The translations under genes were made by a program, and so were the position numbers. The notes below the pieces were generated by a model that saw only the letters and a list, made by a program, of their open reading frames with translations, had not been told where the DNA came from and did no database searches. A stretch of 17,332 bases of DNA from Duncaniella sp. (GTDB lineage Bacteria > Bacteroidota > Bacteroidia > Bacteroidales > Muribaculaceae), in NCBI RefSeq assembly GCF_029054785.1, contig NZ_JAIDEN010000079.1:1-17332 (forward strand), read 5' to 3'. This document shows, one piece after another, positions 6,958 to 16,561 of the stretch (within the stretch, counting starts at the first letter, position 1; each line of letters opens with the position of its first letter).

Positions 6958-8319
6958 ATGGCAATACCGCATAAGCATAAAGGCAGATATATTTTCCATT
7001 TTACGGATATTCGCAATCTTGATTCGATAATCAAGAACGGATTGTTATGCACCAATCTGAAGAATGAGAAAGAAATCAAGCATAAGAATATTGCCAATCA
7101 ACGCATTCAGGAGCGCAGAGCGCGGATGGATGTGCCTGTGGGGCCTGGTGGTAAGGTACATGACTATGTGCCGTTCTACTTTTCATCGATCAATCCGATG
7201 CTACTTTCAAAACTGATTCAGAAGAATGTCGACCAGCCAGGTATAATCTATTTCTGTGTCAGTATAGACAGGCTTGAAAAAGAAGACGCTGTTTTTACGG
7301 ATGCTTCGGCAAACACTGCCGAGGCTCCGGAGTTTTTCGATGACACCTCTGATCTTGACGAACTTGACTGGGAAATAATAGACAGTAAGAGTTGGAAACA
7401 AGATTCGGAAGAGGATAAACATAAGAAGATGGCGGAGGCGCTCATTGCTTCAAGAGTCGATATCAGTGAGATCAGCCACATAGTCGTTTATAATGAGCAT
7501 GTGAAAAAGTCTGTGCAGAAGATTTTTGATGATAATGGCGTAAAGGCACCAAAGATCCTTTTTGACGGATATTTTCCATTGGAAAGATATAAATTCTATT
7601 ACACGAAATTTTTTTTCGGAGACCGAAAGAACGAGACTCTTGTAACCGGGCCTGAGTTCCTCAAAAACAGTTACGAAACTACGCTGAAAAAGATAAAGAA
7701 AAAAAGGTCCGGAGGGCGGGGCATGTATCGGTTCGAGACGATTTCCGATCTGATTGCCGCGATTGAAGAGGATTTTTCGGTTTTACCTGAACTAAAGGGC
7801 ATAATCGGCCTTTATCAGGATTATTCTCCGCATGATGATTTTTTGGAAGATCATACGAAAAAAGTTGTCAGAGCAATGAAGTCTACGGGGTATTATAAAA
7901 AGGCTTCCGAGACAAAGAAATCATTGCTTGTGCTTGCGGCTTATCTGCATGACATAGGGAAAGGTCCGAAGAAAAGATGGGACAATGGGAAAATGCCCCG
8001 GCCTTATACCGATCATCCGGCCGATGCCGCGGAGATGCTGGTGCGGATTCTGTCAGAGGAAGTCAGGAATTTGACTGATGAGGATGTCCGGGAAATCTGT
8101 ATGCTTGTGATTTACCATGATATCATAGGCGATTGTCTTGGGAAAGGCCGTGATAAGGAACAGCTCGCCGGTATAGTGACCGGTGAGGATGACTTTGAAA
8201 TGCTCTGTGCCATCGCACTTGCCGACACATCGGCGATCGGTGATTTATGGGCCACACAGATCGAATTGAACAAAGCGGCTCTGAAGGAAGAAGTCATGGA
8301 CCTTAAACGACTCTCGTAA
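6958..8319 (+). CDS. DarT-like DNA ADP-ribosyltransferase fused to an HD phosphohydrolase domain
   Basis: Residues 1-~215 form a DarT (DUF4433) domain, which transfers ADP-ribose from NAD+ to bases in single-stranded DNA. Seen: the NAD-binding start FHFTDIRNLDSIIKNGL (His14, Thr16), basic QERRARMDV (Arg53/54/56), the signature HDYVPFYFSSINPML (68-82) and the predicted catalytic glutamate Glu160 in KMAEALI followed by ISHIVVYN. After a lysine-rich linker (~240-255), residues ~256-453 form an HD domain with a full set of likely metal ligands: His299, His331-Asp332 in AAYLHDIGKG, His353, His387-Asp388 and Asp423. This resembles the HD domain of tRNA nucleotidyltransferases and related phosphohydrolases. 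At 453 residues it is about twice the usual DarT length. The next darT starts 3 nt later. Base composition is much AT-richer than the flanking genes. DarT function is a family assignment; the HD substrate is unknown. Confidence 0.88.
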   Translation: MAIPHKHKGRYIFHFTDIRNLDSIIKNGLLCTNLKNEKEIKHKNIANQRIQERRARMDVPVGPGGKVHDYVPFYFSSINPMLLSKLIQKNVDQPGIIYFCVSIDRLEKEDAVFTDASANTAEAPEFFDDTSDLDELDWEIIDSKSWKQDSEEDKHKKMAEALIASRVDISEISHIVVYNEHVKKSVQKIFDDNGVKAPKILFDGYFPLERYKFYYTKFFFGDRKNETLVTGPEFLKNSYETTLKKIKKKRSGGRGMYRFETISDLIAAIEEDFSVLPELKGIIGLYQDYSPHDDFLEDHTKKVVRAMKSTGYYKKASETKKSLLVLAAYLHDIGKGPKKRWDNGKMPRPYTDHPADAAEMLVRILSEEVRNLTDEDVREICMLVIYHDIIGDCLGKGRDKEQLAGIVTGEDDFEMLCAIALADTSAIGDLWATQIELNKAALKEEVMDLKRLS

Positions 8320-8322
8320 ATT

Positions 8323-8940
8323 ATGGGAAAGATATTGAAATACGCTTTTCGCATCACTCATATTGACAATATTCCTCATATTCTGAAGTTTGGGCTTTTA
8401 CTGGCTGATTCTTCAATGCGTGATGAAAAATTTGTCAGTATCGGAGATCCGCAGGTGATAAATATTCGAAAAATGCTGATGGTCGGAGGGAAGAATCTCC
8501 GTGATTATGTCCCGTTTTATTTAGGTCCCCGCACTCCGATGCTCTATGTTATCCAGCACGGTTATAATGGAGTCCGGAGGCAGGATCCTGCCGGAATCGT
8601 CTATTGTGTATTGCGTCTTGCAGACCTTATCAGAGACAAGGTGGATTGTTTTTTTACTGATGGTCATGCTCTGAGTGCTCTTACAAAGATTTATGAGAAA
8701 GACCGTCTGCCGGAGATCTGCCAGATAATAAATTATGACGACGTGTATGTTTCCCAATGGAACAATGACTCGGATATTGATCTGAAGCGTAGAAAGGAAG
8801 CGGAATTGCTGATAAAGGGAGATGTTCCGCCTGACTATATCAGAGGCTATATCGTTTATAATGATGATGCCAAAGAGAAACTGAAGTCATTTGGAATTGC
8901 GGAAAAACTGATTGTCGTGGCCCCTAATTATTATTTTTGA
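8323..8940 (+). CDS. darT: DarT toxin, single-domain DNA ADP-ribosyltransferase
   Basis: A 205-residue protein of normal DarT length. Seen: FRITHIDNIPHILKFGLLL (9-27), IGDPQVINIRKM with candidate Arg49, DYVPFYLGPRTPMLYVIQHG (61-80), the internal FFTDGHALSALTKIY, the SQWNNDSDIDLKRR segment, and the catalytic glutamate Glu161 in KEAELLI followed by IRGYIVYN. Overall this is closest to the DarT2 type, which modifies thymidine in single-stranded DNA, blocking replication and phage growth. The first motif has Arg10 where the neighbouring toxin has histidine (RITH versus HFTD). It begins 3 nt after the upstream fusion gene; its TGA shares one base with the ATG of darG, so the toxin and antitoxin are translationally coupled. 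No signal peptide is present; cytosolic. Confidence 0.93.
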   Translation: MGKILKYAFRITHIDNIPHILKFGLLLADSSMRDEKFVSIGDPQVINIRKMLMVGGKNLRDYVPFYLGPRTPMLYVIQHGYNGVRRQDPAGIVYCVLRLADLIRDKVDCFFTDGHALSALTKIYEKDRLPEICQIINYDDVYVSQWNNDSDIDLKRRKEAELLIKGDVPPDYIRGYIVYNDDAKEKLKSFGIAEKLIVVAPNYYF

Positions 8941-10007
8941 TGATACATTACGTAAAAGGAAATCTGTTGGAAAGTGAGGCTGATGCCTTGGTCAATACTG
9001 TCAATACTGTCGGAGTGATGGGAAAAGGCATTGCTTTGCAGTTTCGGGAAGCGTTTCCGGAAAACTACCGCATCTACCGTAAGGTCTGTCAGAACAAGGA
9101 ACTTCATGTCGGCGAGATGCTTGTGACAGAGGAGGGAACCTTGATGCAGGGCGTTAAGACGATCGTAAATTTTCCGACAAAAACTCATTGGCGTTATCCA
9201 TCGGAGTATTCTTATATAGATCTGGGACTCAAAGCTCTTCGCCGGGAAATAGAGGTCCGTGGGATACGTTCGATTGCAATTCCGCCGTTAGGTTCACACA
9301 ACGGCGGTTTGGACTGGCTTCAAGTAAAGCAGATGATAGAAAGATCACTGGCTGATGTCGATTGTGAAATCTATCTCTATGAGCCGACAGAGGCGATTAT
9401 TGAAAGGATGAAGTCAGAGCGCGTGAAACTCACTCCGGCCAGAGCTATGCTGCTGATGATGATTGCCGACATGAACAGATACGGCGAATTCGCTTCTGTT
9501 TTTGCTGTTGAGAAGCTGGTTTATTTTATGCAGCGTTTCGGGGGTAAGAGCTTTTTCAGAATTGATTTCAAACCCTATATATACGGGCCTTACTCAGGCG
9601 GGAAAGTGGCTCATGTACTGTATCACATGAATGGAAGTTATGTGAAAGGGATGGGCGGGATGCAGAGCCGTCCGTTCGATTATATCTGGCTGACTGATGA
9701 TGCGGAGAAAGAGGCCTCCAGATTCATTGAAGATTATAAAGATGACAGTCTGAAGAATATATGTCAAAGGACAATGGCGTTTTTGCGCAGCTATTATTCA
9801 AACTATTCTTTGGAACTGTTGTCAACGGTTGATTACATCTTGCAGAATATACCGGCTCTTAAAGACTGGAAAACCGATGATGAGGATATGGTTGTCGGTC
9901 TTATCGGTCAGGAGATCTGCCGCTGGAGTTCCAGAAAAGAATCATTGTTTAATCAGGAATTTCAGAAAAAGGCTTTCTGTTATCTGAAAGAGTCGGAACT
10001 GAAATGA
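8940..10007 (+). CDS. darG: DarG antitoxin: macrodomain ADP-ribosylglycohydrolase plus DarT-binding type C-terminal domain
   Basis: DarG removes ADP-ribose from DarT-modified DNA and also binds the toxin. Residues 1-~150 form the macrodomain: VKGNLLESEADALVNTVNTV with Asn22, GVMGKGIALQF, and the NFPTKTHWR segment with Lys81, matching the Asn and Lys known to be needed in DarG, then PPLGSHNGGLDW. Residues ~165-355 form the C-terminal domain typical of DarG (LTPARAMLLMMIADM, VFAVEKLVYFMQRFGG, YIYGPYSGGKVAHVLYHMNG, SLELLSTVDYIL), reminiscent of Panacea/DUF4065 antitoxin folds. The ATG at 8940 is preferred over an in-frame TTG at 8937 because it gives a TGATG overlap with darT. It is the last gene of the cluster. 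No clear terminator follows. Confidence 0.95.
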   Translation: MIHYVKGNLLESEADALVNTVNTVGVMGKGIALQFREAFPENYRIYRKVCQNKELHVGEMLVTEEGTLMQGVKTIVNFPTKTHWRYPSEYSYIDLGLKALRREIEVRGIRSIAIPPLGSHNGGLDWLQVKQMIERSLADVDCEIYLYEPTEAIIERMKSERVKLTPARAMLLMMIADMNRYGEFASVFAVEKLVYFMQRFGGKSFFRIDFKPYIYGPYSGGKVAHVLYHMNGSYVKGMGGMQSRPFDYIWLTDDAEKEASRFIEDYKDDSLKNICQRTMAFLRSYYSNYSLELLSTVDYILQNIPALKDWKTDDEDMVVGLIGQEICRWSSRKESLFNQEFQKKAFCYLKESELK

Positions 10008-10243
10008 TCCGGACCGTGGAAACGGATTTGCGGGGTGCGGGGGATAAAAAATTGAGTTTTTTTGGAAAAAAGTTACGATTTTAGAAAATAATCAGTAAAT
10101 TAGCACACTCAACCGATTCCGATGCTCCAAGGGGCGTTTGAATCAGCACATTAAATCTTTGTACCAATCCTTCTCGCGTCGGTCCGGCGGCTGCGGTCGC
10201 CAATGAGGGCTCGCGAGCTTACTTCACATTAACCCAACCCGTT
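10008..10243 (+). promoter_or_regulatory. intergenic leader before the DUF349 gene: weak promoter and stem-loop
   Basis: No gene is seen. TAAATTAGC (10096-10104) is near the -7 consensus (one mismatch) but has no -33 TTTG at 19 nt; the nearest TTTG is at 10061. Just downstream, 10115-10144 forms a stem-loop: GATTC/GAATC outside, GCTCC-AA-GGGGC inside, with three of the four intervening positions able to pair. If the promoter is real this hairpin would stand almost at the 5' end of the mRNA. A GC-rich stretch with CTCGCG and CGCGAG arms follows (about 10173-10218). These are low-confidence structural observations. Confidence 0.3.
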
Positions 10244-12118
10244 ATGGAACTGCGTGACACTTCAATGTCCGGCGAGACATTGAACCAGCCCCTGAATGAA
10301 GGCGCCGCTAATGAGGCTGCCGAATCCGTGAATATTTCCGAGTCAACAACAGCCGAAGGCCCTGTGGCTGAAGAGACGGTCGTTTCTGCCGAGTCAGAGA
10401 GCGCTGCCGCCTGCGAACCGGTGACAAAAGAGAGCCTTGTCGAGGCTCTGAGACTGCTGTCGGAAAAGGAGGCCGCCGAGATCGCGGCTGACGAGGTGGC
10501 TCGCCTCAAACAGCAGTTCTATGCGATCCGCAACGAGGAGCAGCGCCGTCAGCGCGAGGCTTTCGTCGAGGCCGGCAACCAGGCGGAGGCTTTTGAGCCT
10601 CAGGCCGATCCGGCGGAAGAGAGTTTCAAGGCTCTCCTTGCGACTGTCAAGGAGAAGAAGGCCCAGCAGCGCGCTGCCATCGAGGCTCTTCAGCAGGAAA
10701 ATTATGACCGCAAGAAGGCGATCGTCGACAAGATCATCGAAATGGGTGCGGATGTCGACAACGCCAACCGCTTCTTCCAGCAGGTGCGCGATCTCCAGAC
10801 CGAATTCAAGGAGATCGGCGAGGTGCCTGCTCCGCTTTCAGGCGATCTCTGGAAGAGCTATCAGGATGCGGTGGAAAAATATTATGACCAGCTTAAGATC
10901 AACAAGGAGCTGCGCGACTATGATTTCAAGAAAAATCTCAGCGAGAAGGAGGCTCTCGTGGCCGAGGCTGAGAAACTTTGCGGCGAAGAGGATGTGATCG
11001 CGGCTTTCCGCCGTCTTCAGACTCTTCATGACCAGTGGCGCAACATCGGTCCTGTGCCGAAGGAGGTGCGCGAGGAGATCTGGGGCCGTTTCAAGGATTT
11101 TTCGGCAGACATCAACAAGCGTTATCAGAGCTTCTTCGAGGAGCGCAAGGCCCGCGAGCGCGAGAACGAGGAGGCCAAGGAGGCCATCTGCCAGCGTGTC
11201 GAGGCTTTCGAGATCGACAAACTGTCGACTTTCGCCGCATGGGACGAGATGACCAAGAAGATCATCGAGGCTCAGGAGGAGTGGAAGAAGATCGGTTTCG
11301 CTTCGCGCAAGTCGAACAATCTGCTCTTCGCCCGTTTCCGCGAGAGCTGCGACAAGTTCTTTGCGGCAAAGGCTGAGTTTTTCCGCACAATGAAGGATTC
11401 GCTGTCGAAGAATCTCGAACGCAAGATCGCTCTTTGCGAGCGTGCCGAGGCGCTGAAAGACAGCACCGAATGGCGCAAGGCGGCCGATGAGTTCGTCGAG
11501 ATGCAGAAGGAGTGGAAGACGATCGGCGCTGTCGCCAAGAAGCATTCCGATCAGGTCTGGCGCCGCTTCCTCGCAGCCTGCGACTATTTCTTCGAACAGA
11601 AAAAGAAGAACACTTCGGGCACACGCCGCACCGAGCGCGCCAATCTCGAACAGAAGAACGAGATCATCGAGAAGCTCAAGGCGCTCGATCCGGAGGCTCT
11701 CGGACGCGAGGCGGCTGTCAAGGCTGTCAAGGATCTTCAGGCCGAATGGCAGAGCGTGGGCCACGTGCCTTTCAGCGAGAAAGATGCTGTCTATGAGGCT
11801 TATCGCGGAGTGGTCAACGAACTGTATCAGAAACTCGACCTGTCGCAGCGCGGCTCGCGCATGGCTTCGTTTGAGAACAGTCTCAAGGAGATCGGCAATG
11901 ACGAAAACCGTCTCTACCGCGAGCGCGAACGCCTGATGCGTGCCTATGAGCAGCGCAAGGGTGAGTTGCAGACATACGAAAACAATATGGGTTTCCTGTC
12001 GGCCAAGTCGAAGAACGCCAGCTCGATGCTGCGTGACATGGAGCGCCGTGTGCAGCGTCTGAAGGACGATCTTGCGGATCTTGAACAGAAGATCCGTGTG
12101 ATCGACAGCAAACTCTGA
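10244..12118 (+). CDS. DUF349 repeat protein, coiled coil
   Basis: A 624-residue cytosolic protein of a family common in Bacteroidetes; its biochemical role is unknown. Residues 1-~75 are acidic, low-complexity and rich in Ala, Glu and Ser. Five DUF349 repeats follow, each opening with an aromatic-x-x-IG/VG core: FKEIGEV, WRNIGPVPKEVREEIWGRF, WKKIGFASRKSNNLLFARF, WKTIGAVAKKHSDQVWRRF and WQSVGHVPFSEKDAVY. They are joined by charged helices. The last ~100 residues (FENSLKEIGNDENRLYRE to the end) are predicted coiled coil. The ATG at 10244 gives MELRDTSMSGETL; an internal Met eight codons in is an alternative. It stands alone, between the darTG island and a glycan-synthesis gene. Its opposite strand contains a long spurious frame. 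Confidence 0.9.
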   Translation: MELRDTSMSGETLNQPLNEGAANEAAESVNISESTTAEGPVAEETVVSAESESAAACEPVTKESLVEALRLLSEKEAAEIAADEVARLKQQFYAIRNEEQRRQREAFVEAGNQAEAFEPQADPAEESFKALLATVKEKKAQQRAAIEALQQENYDRKKAIVDKIIEMGADVDNANRFFQQVRDLQTEFKEIGEVPAPLSGDLWKSYQDAVEKYYDQLKINKELRDYDFKKNLSEKEALVAEAEKLCGEEDVIAAFRRLQTLHDQWRNIGPVPKEVREEIWGRFKDFSADINKRYQSFFEERKARERENEEAKEAICQRVEAFEIDKLSTFAAWDEMTKKIIEAQEEWKKIGFASRKSNNLLFARFRESCDKFFAAKAEFFRTMKDSLSKNLERKIALCERAEALKDSTEWRKAADEFVEMQKEWKTIGAVAKKHSDQVWRRFLAACDYFFEQKKKNTSGTRRTERANLEQKNEIIEKLKALDPEALGREAAVKAVKDLQAEWQSVGHVPFSEKDAVYEAYRGVVNELYQKLDLSQRGSRMASFENSLKEIGNDENRLYRERERLMRAYEQRKGELQTYENNMGFLSAKSKNASSMLRDMERRVQRLKDDLADLEQKIRVIDSKL

Positions 12119-12136
12119 TCATAAAGGAATTCTTTT

Positions 12137-12216
12137 GTAGGGACGCGTTCCGGAGCTGCCGCACTTCGTAGGAGGATGTCTTTTTACGGTGCGGACGCTT
12201 TGAAAGGCGTCCCTGC
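12137..12216. repeat. imperfect inverted repeat, possible REP-like intergenic element
   Basis: GTAGGGACGC (12137-12146) pairs with GCGTCCCTGC (12207-12216) through 10 positions including one G-T. CCGCAC (12159-12164) pairs with GTGCGG (12189-12194) inside. Within the right arm GGACGC and GCGTCC (12193-12198, 12207-12212) can form their own hairpin. No T-run follows on either strand, so it is not a plain intrinsic terminator. It lies between the DUF349 gene and the sugar transferase gene and may be a dispersed repeat. Confidence 0.45.
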
Positions 12217-12343
12217 GATGGTTTGATATTTGTAATATATGTGTTGCGATGCGGGGCCTGTCTGTATGGCTCTCCGTCGTGTAGAATATGATGAAAAGAG
12301 CCTCCAGGGTCTGTTATGAGTGTGTTGGAGGATATGAAAAGGA

Positions 12344-13753
12344 ATGTTTGATTCGGAACCGAAAATCGGCAGGCCGGTAGGCCGATACAACCGTTACTAC
12401 CGCAAGATTCTCGTCACGGTTGACTTCGTTATTCTCAACGCGGTCTTTTTCGGCGTGACCATGATGAATCCGGAAGTCACGGAACTTCACGGACGGCTTG
12501 TCTGGCTGCTGCTGAACCTGTCATACGTGCCTGTGGCGCGCTATCAGGGGCGCATCCATAAGATCAGGGCCTTGCAGATGGACCGCCTTCTGCTGCTGAC
12601 GCTCCAGGGAGTGATCTGCCAGGCGCTGCTTTTCATATTTCTGTCCTATCTGATGGGGCAGCCTCCTCTTCCGCTGGTGGTTTTCTCGGAACTTTACGGC
12701 GCGTTCGCACCGCTGCTGATGCTGTGGTGGGGGAGCGCACATTATCTGCTTAAATCTTACCGCAGGAGCGGGAAGAGTTTCAGCCGTATAGTGATTGTCG
12801 GGTGCCGTCAGACTGCCGAGAGGCTGATGACTGAAATGAGGATGGATCCGGGTTTCGGTTATAGCTGCCAGGGCTTTTTCGATATATACTGTCCGCCGGA
12901 TTTCAGGTATAAGAATCTCTATGCCGGAGATCTCTCGGATCTGGAGGAGTTTGTGGTCCGCGAGGCTACGGACGAGATTTTCTATACGATCTCAGGGGAG
13001 AACAGCGAGGCTGTCCAGCTGGTGACGGCTCTGTGTGAGAAGCACATGATCAAGTTTCATTACGTCCCTCAGATCTCGCCTTATCTGACGCGCCGTTTCC
13101 GGCTCGACTCCATCGGGCAGATGCCTGTGCTTGAGGTGCGCAACAATCCTCTTGAGCGGGGAGCCAACCGGGTGATGAAACGGGCTTTCGACATTGTTTT
13201 TTCAGGCGTTTTCCTGCTTTTCTCTCCTCTGGTGTTCATTCCGGTGGCGATTGCGGTGAAGCTGAGTTCGCCGGGACCGGTCTTTTTCAAGCAGATCCGC
13301 ACGGGCTACCGCGGTAAGGATTTTCTCTGCTGGAAGTTCCGGACGATGCACGTCAACAAGGATGCCGATACGGTGCAGGCGACTAAGAACGATCCGCGCA
13401 AGACGCGTCTTGGGGAGTTTCTGCGCCGCACGAGCATCGACGAGCTGCCTCAGTTCATCAATGTGTTCAAGGGTGATATGTCAGTTGTCGGGCCGCGTCC
13501 CCACATGCTGAAGCACACGGAGGACTACCGGCGCCTGATCGGGCAGTATATGGTGCGCCATCTGATCAAGCCCGGCATCACCGGCTGGGCGCAGGTGCGC
13601 GGCTTCCGCGGGCAGACCGAGGAGCTGTGGCAGATGGAGAAGAGAGTGGAGAATGATATATGGTACATCGAGCACTGGACTTTCATGCTTGACGTGAAAA
13701 TCATTGTGCGCACGATAATCAATGCCTTCCGCGGAGAGGAGGGCGCGTTCTGA
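12344..13753 (+). CDS. WcaJ-type polyprenyl-phosphate sugar-1-phosphate transferase
   Basis: This inner-membrane enzyme would start assembly of a capsule, exopolysaccharide or other glycan by moving a sugar-1-phosphate, usually glucose-1-phosphate, to undecaprenyl phosphate. The 469 residues show the full three-part order. There are N-terminal membrane segments (about 22-40, 51-66, 82-103 and 110-135). A Rossmann-like middle domain follows (IVIVGCRQTAERLMTEMRMD from 149). The bacterial sugar transferase domain runs from KRAFDIVFSG (279), with a further membrane or re-entrant helix at 285-306, then SPGPVFFKQIRTGYRGK, WKFRTM, the catalytic Asp366-Glu367 in SIDELPQ, VVGPRPH and GITGWAQVRG. No other glycan gene is adjacent, so it is an orphan initiating enzyme. 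The sugar specificity is not determined by what I can see. A hairpin terminator begins inside its stop codon. Confidence 0.93.
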   Translation: MFDSEPKIGRPVGRYNRYYRKILVTVDFVILNAVFFGVTMMNPEVTELHGRLVWLLLNLSYVPVARYQGRIHKIRALQMDRLLLLTLQGVICQALLFIFLSYLMGQPPLPLVVFSELYGAFAPLLMLWWGSAHYLLKSYRRSGKSFSRIVIVGCRQTAERLMTEMRMDPGFGYSCQGFFDIYCPPDFRYKNLYAGDLSDLEEFVVREATDEIFYTISGENSEAVQLVTALCEKHMIKFHYVPQISPYLTRRFRLDSIGQMPVLEVRNNPLERGANRVMKRAFDIVFSGVFLLFSPLVFIPVAIAVKLSSPGPVFFKQIRTGYRGKDFLCWKFRTMHVNKDADTVQATKNDPRKTRLGEFLRRTSIDELPQFINVFKGDMSVVGPRPHMLKHTEDYRRLIGQYMVRHLIKPGITGWAQVRGFRGQTEELWQMEKRVENDIWYIEHWTFMLDVKIIVRTIINAFRGEEGAF

Positions 13754-13784
13754 CCTGGCCGGGTGTGAAAGGCCGGGTCCTTTT
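13752..13784 (+). terminator. terminator after the sugar transferase gene, directly before recQ
   Basis: GACCTGGCC (13752-13760) pairs with GGCCGGGTC (13771-13779), 9 bp with one G-T, loop of 10 nt, followed by CTTTTG. The stem begins within the TGA stop at 13751 and ends about 10 nt before the recQ ATG at 13790, so it could also mask the recQ initiation region. Confidence 0.7.
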
Positions 13785-13789
13785 GTCTA

Positions 13790-15927
<2,138 letters not shown>

Positions 15928-15931
<4 letters not shown>

Positions 15932-16494
15932 ATTCCGATAAGGATGATGCTATGAAGTGGGAGACGGTTGGGAGCGAGTATCTCTTCCGGCGTCCGTGGC
16001 TTACGGTGAGACGCGATACGGTGCGTCTGCCGAACGGGGTTGTGCATCCCGAATATTATGTGCTTGAATATCCGACGTGGGTCAATGTGATCGCTCTGAC
16101 TCCGGAGGGTAAGTTTGTGATGGTGAAGCAGTATCGCCACGGTCTTGGGATTGTGGCGACGGAGCTTTGCGCCGGTGTTGCCGAGGCTGGTGAGGAGCCT
16201 CTGGAGGCTGCCAGAAGGGAGCTGATGGAGGAGACCGGTTTCGGTGGCGGGGAGTGGGAGCTGCTGACGGTGCTGTGTGCCAATCCGGGGAGTCAGAATA
16301 ATCTGAGTTACAGTTTTGTTGCCCGCGGTGTTGTCAGGATGGATTCGCAGCATCTGGATGAGACTGAGGATATCAAGGTGGAGATCCTTGATGAGTCTGA
16401 GGTCCGGGAGATGCTTGCTGGTGATGTGCTGAAGCAGGCGCTGATGGCTGCTCCTCTCTGGAAGTTTTTTGCGATGAAGGACGGAAAGGGCTGA
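15928..16494 (+). CDS. Nudix hydrolase, ADP-ribose pyrophosphatase-like
   Basis: A 188-residue cytosolic hydrolase of nucleoside diphosphates linked to another moiety. The Nudix box is complete: Gly83, Glu89, then RELMEETGF (97-105), fitting G-x5-E-x7-RE-U-x-EE-x-G-U. The context around it (VNVIALTPEGKFVMVKQYRHG before, ELCAGVAEAGEEPLEAA at the box) resembles the ADP-ribose pyrophosphatase group (NudF-like), but substrate cannot be fixed from sequence. The ATG at 15928 overlaps the recQ stop (ATGA), so the two are translationally coupled. A strong terminator follows at 16521. ADP-ribose handling might invite a link with darTG, but that cluster is 6 kb away and separated by unrelated genes. 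Confidence 0.92.
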
Positions 16495-16520
16495 ATCGCT
16501 TTTCCTTCTGATAATTTTTT

Positions 16521-16546
16521 AGCCCGGCGTGATTGCCGGGCTTTTG
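16521..16546 (+). terminator. intrinsic terminator of recQ-Nudix
   Basis: AGCCCGGC (16521-16528) and GCCGGGCT (16535-16542) form a perfect 8-bp stem with a 6-nt loop, followed by TTTG and a longer T-run (16548-16554). It stands 26 nt after the Nudix stop. On the minus strand the stem is followed by A residues, so it serves only the plus strand. Confidence 0.9.
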
Positions 16547-16561
16547 CTTTTTTTGGGGGGT

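Noticed and set aside
8937..8942. TTG start for darG three bases earlier
   Set aside because: The ATG at 8940 gives a classic TGATG stop-start overlap with darT; the TTG is less likely.
10838..11764. 308-codon minus-strand frame opposite the DUF349 gene
   Set aside because: Leucine-rich shadow of a highly biased coiled-coil gene; no family resemblance.
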